Of a stretch of DNA of 34,219 nt, positions 25,143 to 32,618 are shown in pieces. The stretch is from Deltaproteobacteria bacterium 13_1_40CM_4_68_19. Lineage in GTDB: Bacteria; Myxococcota; Myxococcia; Myxococcales; 40CM-4-68-19. The DNA is taken from NCBI GenBank assembly GCA_001918155.1, contig MNFJ01000193.1, positions 1 to 34,219 of the forward strand, written 5' to 3'. The position numbers and the translations under genes are program-made. Position 1 is the stretch's first letter. Each line of letters starts with the position of its first letter. Under the pieces are notes generated by a model. That model was not told the DNA's origin. It saw only the letters and a list, made by a program, of their open reading frames with translations, and ran no database searches.

Positions 25143-26027
25143 ATGAAAATCCTCGGCCGCATCGTCGTCGTTCTCGTCTCGCTCCTGGTGGTTGCGGGAG
25201 TGATCGTTTACTTCACCGTCGACGGAATCGTGAAACGGACCATCGAGAAGCAGGGCACCACCTCCCTCAAGCTGACCACCACGCTGAACAGCGCCCACCT
25301 GTCGCTGCTCGGCGGGAAGGTCAAGCTGAACAAGCTCGGCATCGCATCGCCGCCCGGTTTTTCCGCGCCGCGCATGCTCGAGATGCACGACATCAACCTG
25401 GGAGTCAGCTACGGCGAGCTGCGCAAGGATCCGATCCATGTGCAGTCGCTGGTCCTCAATCAGCCCAGGTTGGTCATCGAGCAGTCCGGCGGCGGAGTGA
25501 ACTTCAAGAAGGCGATGGATCGGTTGCCCCCGAGCGAGAGCTCTTCCAAGGAGCCGATCAAGCTCGTCATCGATGATCTGCAGATCAAGGACGCGCAGGT
25601 GTTCATCCACCCAGGTCTGCCCGGCGTGAGCAAGGAGATCGCCGTGCTGGTCCCGTCGATCGTCTTGAAGAACGTGGGCAGCGGCCGCGGCTCGCAGAAC
25701 GGCGCGGCGATCAAGGACGTCGCGATGGTGGTCATCAGCGCCCTCGCCGCCAAAGCGGCGGAGTCCGGTCCGCTTCCGCCCCAGCTCAAAGCCCTCCTGC
25801 AGCTGAACGCCGGCCAGGTGGCCGGAAAGCTCGGCGCTGAAGCGCAGAAGCAGATCGCCGCCGCCGTGCCAGGAGAGCTGGGCAAGAGCCTCTCCACGAT
25901 CGACGCGCAGTCCGTGGCCAAGGATCCTGGCAAAGCGCTGCAGGGAGAGCTCGGTGGGATTCTCGGCGGCAAGAAGGATGCGGCCCAGCCGGACGCGGCT
26001 GGCCGAGCTGGCTCGACGAAGCGATAG
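25143..26027 (+). CDS. AsmA/DUF748-like membrane-anchored protein
   Basis: 294 residues. One N-terminal membrane helix (VVVLVSLLVVAGVIVYFTV) anchors a periplasmic part with the AsmA-like strand pattern, as in VQSLVLNQPRLVIEQSGGGVN and IDDLQIKDAQVFI. The last 100 residues are Ala/Gln/Lys-rich and probably helical. AsmA-type proteins work on lipid or outer-membrane protein assembly; this one is far shorter than true AsmA. The ATG at 25143 begins exactly at the membrane anchor and has a GGAG site; the same frame is open back to 24951, which would put a 64-residue unrelated extension before the anchor. Confidence 0.8.
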   Translation: MKILGRIVVVLVSLLVVAGVIVYFTVDGIVKRTIEKQGTTSLKLTTTLNSAHLSLLGGKVKLNKLGIASPPGFSAPRMLEMHDINLGVSYGELRKDPIHVQSLVLNQPRLVIEQSGGGVNFKKAMDRLPPSESSSKEPIKLVIDDLQIKDAQVFIHPGLPGVSKEIAVLVPSIVLKNVGSGRGSQNGAAIKDVAMVVISALAAKAAESGPLPPQLKALLQLNAGQVAGKLGAEAQKQIAAAVPGELGKSLSTIDAQSVAKDPGKALQGELGGILGGKKDAAQPDAAGRAGSTKR

Positions 26028-26095
26028 GCGATCGCTGGCCGCGTACTGAACCGCACGGAAGTAATCTGACCTTACGCCGAGGAGGCGGTGCGGGA

Positions 26096-26494
26096 ATGCC
26101 CAGCTCAATCCGAGTTCAAGCGCAGCCGTTGATCGCGGTTCGCGACGTTGCCGCGAGCAGCCGCTGGTACCAGGCCCTCCTCGCCTGCGAAAGCGCGCAC
26201 GGCGGCGACGAATACGAGATGCTCGTCAGCAGCGGCACCCTCTTCCTTCAACTCCACGCTTGGGACGTAGACGAGCACGTCAATCTGGTGGAGCCGGCCT
26301 TCGCTCCGCCCGGTCATGGAGTGCTCCTGTGGTTCGAGACTACGGACTTCGATGCTGCCGTCCAGGCTGCGCGCGCGCTCGAGGCGGAGATCGTCGAGGA
26401 ACCTCACGAGAATCCCAACTCCGGCAGACGGGAAATCTGGCTGCGCGATCCCGACGGATACGTCGTCGTCGTTGCGGGTCGCCAGGAGCGCTGA
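26096..26494 (+). CDS. VOC/glyoxalase-fold protein
   Basis: 132 residues of the vicinal oxygen chelate superfamily (IAVRDVAASSRWYQALLAC at the start, GRREIWLRDPDGYVVVVAG at the end). Members include glyoxalase I, fosfomycin or bleomycin resistance proteins and dioxygenases. The C-terminal Asp-Pro-Asp-Gly turn is standard, but I cannot identify the metal ligands or the substrate. AGGAGG lies about 10 bases upstream of ATG 26096. It converges on the next minus-strand gene with an 18-base gap. Confidence 0.85.
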   Translation: MPSSIRVQAQPLIAVRDVAASSRWYQALLACESAHGGDEYEMLVSSGTLFLQLHAWDVDEHVNLVEPAFAPPGHGVLLWFETTDFDAAVQAARALEAEIVEEPHENPNSGRREIWLRDPDGYVVVVAGRQER

Positions 26495-26512
26495 TCCGCA
26501 CAAGCTCGCGTC

Positions 26513-27556
26513 TTATCGGCGCGGCTCCGTCGGCGCGTTCGGGTGCCGATGCAGGAGAAGCTTCAGCGAAGCCGAGCGGCGGACGAGTTCCTGCTTCATC
26601 AGATGTGCGATCAGCGCAGGCGGAGCCGCCGCCCACCGCGAGATGTTCTGCACCAGCAGCGTTGACGTGTACGTGCGGCCGCAGAGGAGAGCCGCCGTCT
26701 TGCCGTCGATGGGCAAGCCGGCGAGCACCGTGAGGCAGCGACCCTCGGTCTTGAGGATGACCTCCACGCGCTCGTCGGCTTCAGCTGTCGCAAACCGCGA
26801 GCGCAAGAGCTCCCGCGCAGCCCGGCGCGTCTGTTCCGGGACATCGCGCGAGACGACCAGCTTGTGCTGCTCGAGCAGCCGCCGGCCGCCATGCAGGCGC
26901 CGCAGCAGCGCGGCCGGGAGCTGGGGATTGCGCAGCAGCGCCCGGCGCACGCCCGCGTCGGCGGCGAAGGCGGCTCGCGCGGCGAGCGCTTCGAGGCCCG
27001 AGGGGGTCCGGTGGTGCGCCGCCACGAGCCGCGCCTGCGCAAGAGCGAAGCGCGGATTCTCGAGCAGCGCCTGGACGACTGCCGGCAGCGGATCGAAGCA
27101 GAATGCGGAGAGCTCCGGCTCCTCGGCGGCTCTCGCCCGCCCGGCCCGCTCCTCGGCGGCGAGCTGGTGAAGAGTCGTCTCGTACAGCTTGCGGTGCACA
27201 CCGGCGGGCTCGTCCTTGGCTGCGGGCTCGTCCTTGGCCGCGGACTCTTCCTCGTCGAGGACCTCGGGCGGCGATACCGCTCCGAGAGAAACGAGCTTCT
27301 CGAGCGCTGCCTCGATGCGTTCCGGCGACAACCCGGTGCCGACGGAAAGGCCATGAAGGTCGGTCACGCCGTCGAGCCGTGAGGCGACGAAGCCCTCTTC
27401 CGGCGTCAATGGCAGGCCGAGCAGATCGGTGCCGGGATTCAGCACGGGTTTCCAGGGCGTGCGTTCGCTCAAGCGCTGGCGGCCCTCCCGTTCGTCCAGA
27501 GAATGATCGATCCTGATGCGGATTGGCCCGTCGTCAAAGAAACATACCCGCGTCAC
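26513..27556 (-). CDS. Hypothetical protein with winged-helix-like N-terminus and helical C-terminus
   Basis: 347 residues from a GTG at 27556; I do not recognise a named family. Residues about 40-95 (LGLPLTPEEGFVASRLDGV, then GLSPERIEAALEKLVSLGAV) look like a winged-helix or TubC-like module. A charged linker contains an exact repeat of AAKDEPA made by an 18-base tandem duplication. The C-terminal 200 residues are leucine/alanine-rich helices that could be HEAT-like repeats. No signal peptide. Proteins of this layout are familiar to me from Myxococcota, but the role is unknown. It is divergent from the SDR gene over 41 bases. Confidence 0.75.
   Translation of the reverse strand: MTRVCFFDDGPIRIRIDHSLDEREGRQRLSERTPWKPVLNPGTDLLGLPLTPEEGFVASRLDGVTDLHGLSVGTGLSPERIEAALEKLVSLGAVSPPEVLDEEESAAKDEPAAKDEPAGVHRKLYETTLHQLAAEERAGRARAAEEPELSAFCFDPLPAVVQALLENPRFALAQARLVAAHHRTPSGLEALAARAAFAADAGVRRALLRNPQLPAALLRRLHGGRRLLEQHKLVVSRDVPEQTRRAARELLRSRFATAEADERVEVILKTEGRCLTVLAGLPIDGKTAALLCGRTYTSTLLVQNISRWAAAPPALIAHLMKQELVRRSASLKLLLHRHPNAPTEPRR
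27204..27239. repeat. 18-base tandem duplication inside a coding region
   Basis: Two adjacent 18-base copies (27204-27221 and 27222-27239) differ at one base. On the minus strand they encode repeated KDEPAA-type residues in the charged linker of the hypothetical protein, keeping the frame. Confidence 0.8.
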
Positions 27557-27597
27557 CGGGACAGCAACGGAGCGATAGTCCCGGCATCGATCCGCTC

Positions 27598-28344
27598 ATG
27601 CCGACCGCCCTCGTCACCGGAGCCAACCGCGGGATCGGGCTCGCCGTCGCGCGCGATCTCGCCAGGGATCACGATGTCATCCTCGCGGTGCGCGATCCTG
27701 GCAAGGCTCCGACAATCGCGCGAGCCCGCGTCGAGAAGCTGGACGTCTCGCTTCCGGAGTCGATCGCTGCTTGCGCCGCTCGAGTGACAGGACCGCTCGA
27801 CGTCCTGGTGAACAACGCCGGCGTCTACACGGGGTCGCCGCGTGAGATCTGGGCGGTGAACGTGCGCGGACCACTGCTGCTCACACGTGCGCTCGCCGGA
27901 AAGCTGGCGAAGGGCGCTCGAGTCGTCATGGTGACCAGCGGGCTGGGCGCGCTCTCCAGCCAGCCCGAGTCGCTGGTGCGCAAGCTGCAGGATCCAGACC
28001 TGGGCTTCGAAGACATCCTCGCCCTCTGCGAGCAGCCACCCGGTGGATACGGACCGAGCAAAGCCGCGTTGAACGCGCTGATGCGGTTGTTCGCGCGCGA
28101 ACTCCCGGAGGCGCGGGTGAACGCCGTCGATCCAGGATGGGTGCGGACCGACATGGGAGGGCCCGGAGCGCCGCGGTCGGTGGAGCAAGGCACAGCCTCG
28201 GTGCTCTGGGGATGCCGCCTTCCTGCCGAGGGCCCTACCGGCGGGGTGTTCCGCGACGGTCTTGCCACTCACACCTTCGAGGCTACACCGGAAGCTCCTC
28301 GATCCGATCGACGCGGTCCGGGTAGAAGGCGAGGTGACCCTTGA
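27598..28344 (+). CDS. Short-chain dehydrogenase/reductase
   Basis: 248 residues. The NAD(P)-binding motif is TGANRGIG near 7-14, NNAG is present in the fourth strand (LVNNAGVYTG), and the catalytic pair is YGPSK with the Ser in VTSGLGAL. So an active oxidoreductase on an alcohol or carbonyl is likely; the substrate is unknown. The ATG at 27598 places TGANRGIG at the usual distance. Family members normally end near GGVFRDG; here the frame continues about 25 more residues, basic and unrelated, through the antisense end of the DUF427 gene (62-base overlap). Confidence 0.88.
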   Translation: MPTALVTGANRGIGLAVARDLARDHDVILAVRDPGKAPTIARARVEKLDVSLPESIAACAARVTGPLDVLVNNAGVYTGSPREIWAVNVRGPLLLTRALAGKLAKGARVVMVTSGLGALSSQPESLVRKLQDPDLGFEDILALCEQPPGGYGPSKAALNALMRLFARELPEARVNAVDPGWVRTDMGGPGAPRSVEQGTASVLWGCRLPAEGPTGGVFRDGLATHTFEATPEAPRSDRRGPGRRRGDP

Positions 28345-28645
28345 TCGCGGCGACTTCGGGATACGGGTCCTCGTATGTCCAGATGGCGTTCTCGGCCGCG
28401 CGCCCGTCCATCCGGATCGTGTAGTACGCGGCGTCGCCTTTGTAGGGGCAGTGCGTCTTGTGAGCAGTCCGCTGCAGCAGCGACACGTCCGCGTCCTCGC
28501 GCGGGATGTACTGGACCGGCGGCAGGGACGCCTCCTTCAGCGTGAGAGCGTGCGAGGTGTCGGCGACCACGCGGCCGTTGAACATGACGCGCACGCGCTT
28601 CGGGTTCGGTGCGATCGTGATCGGGTGTCCCCTGGGACGATCCAT
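28283..28645 (-). CDS. DUF427 domain protein
   Basis: 120 residues with the DUF427 core: RVRVMFNGRVVADTSHAL, the hallmark PPVQYIPREDADVSLL, HCPYKGDAAYYTI and YPEVAAIKGHLAFYPDRVD. A compact beta-rich domain; function unknown. GAGGAGG lies 5 bases upstream of ATG 28645. It follows the AI-2E transporter on the same strand after 60 bases. Confidence 0.93.
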   Translation of the reverse strand: MDRPRGHPITIAPNPKRVRVMFNGRVVADTSHALTLKEASLPPVQYIPREDADVSLLQRTAHKTHCPYKGDAAYYTIRMDGRAAENAIWTYEDPYPEVAAIKGHLAFYPDRVDRIEELPV

Positions 28646-28705
28646 ATTGGCCTCCTCAGGGGTTCGATGCCTCGAGGGCTGGACCGTTCCCGACCGGAGC
28701 TGGTT

Positions 28706-29824
28706 TTACGCCGTTCCGCCCGGCCGCTCGAGAAAGTCCCGCTCGTACATGCGAATGAGCGCGAGCAGGAACGCGATCACCAGCGGGCCAGCGATGATGC
28801 CGAGCAGCCCGAACATCGTGATGCCCCCGAGCAGCGCGAGAAACACGAGTCCGGTGTGCATTTCCACCTTCCCTCGCATCGCGAGCGGCTTGACCACGTT
28901 GTCCGCGAGCGTCAGCAGCACCCCGCACCAGATGCCGACGAAGACGGCCGCCGTCATGTGGCCTGTGAGCCCGAGCAGGATCGCCGCCGGGATCCAGATG
29001 ATCGCGGTCCCGATCACGGGCACGAACGAAGCCACCAGCGTGGCGATCCCGAGAAACACCGCGTGCGGCACGCGCGCAATGGCGAATCCGACCGTCGCCA
29101 GCACGGCCTGCACCGCCGCCGTCAGCGCAGCGCCAACCAGGGTGGCGCTGGAGACGTTGGCGAACTCCTGCAGCAGCTCCTCCGTCTGCGCCGCCTGCAG
29201 GGGCGACACGCGGCCGAGCAAGCGGATGAGGTGCCGCCCGTCCACCAGGAGGAAGAAGAAGGCCGCCAGCATGATGAGCGTGCTCGCCACCGCTCCAGCC
29301 GAGGCGCCGAGCACCGCCGGCCCGGCCGCCTGGGCGTAGTCCAGCGCCTTCGCCGCGAACGTCTGGACCTGCTCGCGCGACAGATGCAGCGTCGAGAGGA
29401 TGCTGTCGATGGCGTGCTGCGCCTGGGGCGGCACCCGCGAAAAGGAGATGTCCCCGACCGACTGCACGCCCAGCGAGTCGCGCACCCAGGTGAGCCCCTT
29501 GGTGGTCTCCTGTGCGATGAAGGCGAGGATGCTCGCGATCGGAGCGACGATCGCCCCGAGGACGAGCACCGTCAGGAGCGCGCCGGCGAGGCGACGGCGG
29601 CCCTTGAGCATCCGCTCGGTGCGGGCGAGCAGCGGCTGGAAGGCGGCGGCGAGCACCGCGGCGAGGAACAGCGGAGAGCGGAAGGGCCAGATGACGTAGA
29701 CCGTGAGCGCGACGGCCACGGCGAAGAGCGCCCAGAAGGTGCGCCGGGCCCGCGTCGTCGGGGCGCGGGGCCCCAACGGCGGGCGGGCGCGTTCGCGCGA
29801 GGATGGGGTGACACTCTCCGCCAT
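28706..29824 (-). CDS. AI-2E family transporter (PerM/TqsA-like)
   Basis: 372 residues with about eight membrane helices and a soluble insert of about 100 residues. The C-terminal signature (NVVKPLAMRGKVEMHTGLVF, then GLLGIIAGPLVIAF) is diagnostic of the family formerly called UPF0118. Some members export autoinducer-2 and others are Na+/H+ exchangers; the substrate here cannot be told. An Arg-rich N-terminus precedes the first helix. Upstream of its ATG is a REP-like palindromic element, so its promoter must lie within 119 bases or in the VOC operon. Confidence 0.9.
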   Translation of the reverse strand: MAESVTPSSRERARPPLGPRAPTTRARRTFWALFAVAVALTVYVIWPFRSPLFLAAVLAAAFQPLLARTERMLKGRRRLAGALLTVLVLGAIVAPIASILAFIAQETTKGLTWVRDSLGVQSVGDISFSRVPPQAQHAIDSILSTLHLSREQVQTFAAKALDYAQAAGPAVLGASAGAVASTLIMLAAFFFLLVDGRHLIRLLGRVSPLQAAQTEELLQEFANVSSATLVGAALTAAVQAVLATVGFAIARVPHAVFLGIATLVASFVPVIGTAIIWIPAAILLGLTGHMTAAVFVGIWCGVLLTLADNVVKPLAMRGKVEMHTGLVFLALLGGITMFGLLGIIAGPLVIAFLLALIRMYERDFLERPGGTA

Positions 29825-29848
29825 ATGTAAATGTTACGCACGGAGATC

Positions 29849-29934
29849 CGGGGACACCACACGCAACTCAGATCGGGGACACCATACGCAACCCGTGCCA
29901 ATCGAGTTGGCATGGAGAGTTGCGTATAGTGTAC
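29849..29934. repeat. REP-like palindromic element (two direct copies and one inverted)
   Basis: A 19-base unit CGGGGACACCAYACGCAAC occurs at 29849-29867 and 29874-29892 (one base differs). An inverted version, GTTGCGTATAGTGTAC, is at 29919-29934, matching 14 of 16 bases of 29877-29892. Between them TGCCAA (29896-29901) pairs with TTGGCA (29907-29912), so 29877-29934 can fold as an extended hairpin. It fills the gap between the 253-residue VOC gene and the AI-2E transporter. It is similar to repeats mobilised by REP-associated tyrosine transposases; none is present here. Confidence 0.7.
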
Positions 29935-29943
29935 TTGGATCCC

Positions 29944-30705
29944 CTATTTCTGCATCGGGAACGGCTTGAGGACCGCGAGAGCTGCGCCGGTCGGATCCTG
30001 GAGCACACCGAATCGCCCGACGTTCGGGATGTCTTCGGGCCCGAAGCAGATCGTCCCGCCAAACTTCTTCGCACGAGCGATCGTCGCGTCCGCGTCCTCG
30101 ACGGCGACGTAGGGCAGCCAGTGCGGCCGCTCGCCGCCTTGATCCGTTACGCCTCCGCGATCGACGCCGCCCCGGGAGAGGATGTGGTACGTGCCTCCCG
30201 GGCCCGACAGCGTGCGGTGCGAGAACCCGAGGACCTTCTCGTAGAACGCGAGCGCTTTCGCCGGATCGCTGGTGTGCAGCTCGTTCCAGCACCAGCCGCC
30301 GCGCGGCGGCAGTGTGTCCGCCGGATCGCCCTCGAGGCTCTTGAACGGGCACAGCTCGGCCCCCTGCGGGTCGGCGATCCGCGCGGTCCGGCCGACGGTC
30401 GGGATGTCGTACGGCGCCTCGACTACCTTGCCGCCGTTGGCGGTGGCGGCCTTCAGGGTCGCGTCGACGTCTTCGACGGAAACGTACGAGATCCAGTGCG
30501 CCGGCTGCCGGTCGCTCTTGAGATGCGCGTAACCACCGATCATCGTCTCGCCGGCGTAGATCATCTCGTAGGTGGAGTTGCCCATCGGGAACGGCTGGAC
30601 CTTCCACCCCAGCACCTCTCCGTAGAACGCCTGCGCCTTCTTGGCGTCCTTGGAGACGAGCTCGAACCAGACGAACTTTCCAGGAAGCAGCTTGCGATCG
30701 GCCAT
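29944..30705 (-). CDS. Tandem VOC-domain protein (two glyoxalase folds)
   Basis: 253 residues made of two VOC domains, one at about 5-125 (FVWFELVSKDAKKAQAFYGE) and one at about 130-250 (GWCWNELHTSDPAKALAFYE), each ending with a NVGR/TVGR-type strand. These 27-kDa proteins resemble the hydroxylase-type CFP30B family seen in actinobacteria and myxobacteria. Substrate unknown. I choose the ATG at 30705 because AGGAG sits about 7 bases upstream. A further in-frame ATG at 30774, also with a GGAG, would add 23 residues. Confidence 0.88.
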   Translation of the reverse strand: MADRKLLPGKFVWFELVSKDAKKAQAFYGEVLGWKVQPFPMGNSTYEMIYAGETMIGGYAHLKSDRQPAHWISYVSVEDVDATLKAATANGGKVVEAPYDIPTVGRTARIADPQGAELCPFKSLEGDPADTLPPRGGWCWNELHTSDPAKALAFYEKVLGFSHRTLSGPGGTYHILSRGGVDRGGVTDQGGERPHWLPYVAVEDADATIARAKKFGGTICFGPEDIPNVGRFGVLQDPTGAALAVLKPFPMQK

Positions 30706-30893
30706 CTTGTAGCTCCTTTCTGTTCCCTTGGACGGCTCGACCCAGCGGAAATCATCGGCGCTCATGAATCGCATCGTCACAGCTCCTTGTGCCTCGCGTT
30801 GAGCCCCGGTTCTACGTGACGACGAACGAGGACCCCCGAAATCGACATGCCCTGGGCGGGCACTGCTTCGGATGCCTTCGACTACTTCCGATC
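30706..30893. other. Upstream region of the VOC gene
   Basis: About 188 bases between the coiled-coil gene and the VOC gene. The part next to the VOC gene (30706-30774) could encode an N-terminal extension of it. I see no promoter that I would defend and no other gene. Confidence 0.4.
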
Positions 30894-31358
30894 CTACCGG
30901 CGTTTCGTCCGGGGCCTCCGCCGGGCCGGCTCGTCGAGCGTCGCGGGCTCCTTCCCGCCGAGCTCCGCGGCGCTGGCGCGCATTTCCGAGAGCACCTCGG
31001 CCTGTTCGCGGACGGCTTCGAGCGTCTCGGACTTGCTGCGCTCGAAGCCGCGGCGTCGGCCCTGCTCGGCAGTCACGCGCTCCTGCTCGGCGTGCCGGCG
31101 CAAATGTTCCGCGATTCGACGCACCTCATTGAGAGCGTTGCGCGCCTGTTCCGCCGATCGGCGCGCATCTTCGGCCGAGTCCCGCGCCTTCTCGGCCGAC
31201 TGACGCGCCTCCTCTTCCATCCGGCGGTTCTCTTCAGCGTCGTCGCGCCGGTGCTCGGCCTGCTCGCGCCGCATCTCGCCGAGCATGCGCGCCTGTTCCG
31301 CCAGGTCGCGGCCCGCTTCGGTCGACGGTGCGCGTTTTCGTCGCGAGCGGGGCGGCAT
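30894..31358 (-). CDS. Long coiled-coil protein (154 aa)
   Basis: 154 residues, almost entirely Ala/Arg/Glu-rich with continuous heptad-like spacing from about 20 to 130 (for example EQARMLGEMRREQAEHRR and SAEKARDSAEDARRSAEQAR). It is flanked by basic ends (MPPRSRRKR and RRPRTKRR). A single extended coiled coil is predicted. No membrane segment or signal. Composition alone cannot name a function. It lies between the lipase-like gene and the VOC gene on the same strand. Confidence 0.7.
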   Translation of the reverse strand: MPPRSRRKRAPSTEAGRDLAEQARMLGEMRREQAEHRRDDAEENRRMEEEARQSAEKARDSAEDARRSAEQARNALNEVRRIAEHLRRHAEQERVTAEQGRRRGFERSKSETLEAVREQAEVLSEMRASAAELGGKEPATLDEPARRRPRTKRR

Positions 31359-31403
31359 GCGCGCACTCTATACGTCGCAGGCGAAGTCGTCGCCTGCCTC
31401 CAG

Positions 31404-32138
31404 TCAGTCCCTTCTCGCGATGACCGGAAGCGACAGCCTTTGATGGACCGCGCGGAAGACCGCCGGCGAAAAGAGCAGACCCATGTGCCCGACGTCCGGC
31501 ACGTGGACCACGTCGCCTTCCGCCGCGGAGAATACGCGGGGGATGACGATGTTGTCGGAGCCCGCGACGATCGACGAGAACCGCACGGAGCTAGCGGCTG
31601 TGCGCGTCTCATCCAGCCGCCGGATGAGCGCCGAGTCCGGGCGCAGCTCGCGCCCGATCCGGGACAGGAGCCAGTACGCGTTGTAGGTGCCGCGGTCGGG
31701 CGTGCCGAGCATGATGCAACGATCGACGCGGCGCGCGCCCCCGAGCAGCTGGAGCCAGGTGCGCGCGATCAGCCCGCCCAGGCTGTGGCAGACGAGATCG
31801 ATGCGCCCCCCGCGGACGCGGCGGCGCAAAGCATCGCGCAGCTCGATTGCCGCGTGCTCGATCCCATGCGCTCCAGAGTAGCTGAACGAAAGGAGCGGGC
31901 CTGTTCCAAGCATCCTGAGAAAGCCGGCGAGTGGGTAGAACGAAGAGCGGTTTCCGAGATAGCCGTGGACGAAGACCACCGTGCGCTGCTCCGCGCGGCG
32001 GGCGGTCCGCCTGCGGCTTGCGCCCAGGCCGAATGGATAGAGCAGCGACGAAGCAGCGAGCGCCAACAGCTCGCCGCCGATCAGGCGCGAGGGAGATCGG
32101 GCTGAAGGCGGAAAATCCTGGACCGCGGAGAGTGGCAT
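31404..32138 (-). CDS. Alpha/beta-hydrolase, triacylglycerol-lipase-like
   Basis: 244 residues. The oxyanion-hole segment is FVHGYLGNRSSF, the nucleophile elbow is CHSLGG, the acid is probably Asp in AGSDNIVIP, and the catalytic His is in VGHMGLLF, giving a complete Ser-Asp-His triad. It resembles LipA/LipB-type esterases and PGAP1-like lipases. N-terminal residues about 18-37 are hydrophobic and might be a membrane anchor or poor signal. It follows the 97-residue gene after 15 bases and could be co-transcribed with it. Confidence 0.87.
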   Translation of the reverse strand: MPLSAVQDFPPSARSPSRLIGGELLALAASSLLYPFGLGASRRRTARRAEQRTVVFVHGYLGNRSSFYPLAGFLRMLGTGPLLSFSYSGAHGIEHAAIELRDALRRRVRGGRIDLVCHSLGGLIARTWLQLLGGARRVDRCIMLGTPDRGTYNAYWLLSRIGRELRPDSALIRRLDETRTAASSVRFSSIVAGSDNIVIPRVFSAAEGDVVHVPDVGHMGLLFSPAVFRAVHQRLSLPVIARRD

Positions 32139-32153
32139 GGATATCTGCGGCGA

Positions 32154-32447
32154 TCAGTCGGCGGCCGGCTCGACGGCACAGAGCGTATAGTGCCCGGCGG
32201 CCGCCGCTCCATCGTCCGCCACGAGACATTCCTCGCCGCGCGCACGCCAGGAAAGCGGCCGCGGATGCACCAGGCAGCTGACCTCCTTGCCCCGCGTCGA
32301 TCGATAGAGGACATGCGAGCCCGCATCGAGCGACGCCACCGCGAACTCGAGGTCGAGGTCGACGGGAAGATCGAGCGTCCGCGTGTCGCTCGCGCGCGGC
32401 AAGACCGCGCCCGTCTTCAAGTCTACGATGGGAATCATCCGTCGCAT
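32154..32447 (-). CDS. Small hypothetical protein (97 aa)
   Basis: 97 residues; no family recognised. It has a beta-rich pattern (MIPIVDLKTGAVLPRASDTR, LEFAVASLDAGSHVLYRSTRG). Two ATGs, at 32447 and 32438, are possible; GGAGG lies 2-6 bases before the first and about 12 before the second. Three cysteines lie in its C-terminal half. The lipase-like gene follows 15 bases later, suggesting an operon. It is divergent from the histidine kinase over 171 bases. Confidence 0.6.
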   Translation of the reverse strand: MRRMIPIVDLKTGAVLPRASDTRTLDLPVDLDLEFAVASLDAGSHVLYRSTRGKEVSCLVHPRPLSWRARGEECLVADDGAAAAGHYTLCAVEPAAD

Positions 32448-32618
32448 GGCTCCTCCATGGCGGCCGCCGTTTCAGCGCAAGACCGAAGAAGCGAGACGGA
32501 CGTCGAAACGATCCTAAGCGCGGATCGCGCCTTCTGCCTTCCAATCGCGTTCCAGCCCGAGGCGAAGGGCCTGCCATTGTCTAGCACGCTGCCGCGGATC
32601 TACATATACGTAGGGGCC

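Noticed and set aside
28262-29830. 522-residue plus-strand frame opposite the AI-2E transporter
   Set aside because: Arg/His/Asp-rich with no motifs; antisense to a transporter with clear membrane helices.
32577-32606. TTGTCT-18-TACATA as a promoter for the histidine kinase
   Set aside because: Only partial matches to both boxes; it would start transcription almost on the GTG.
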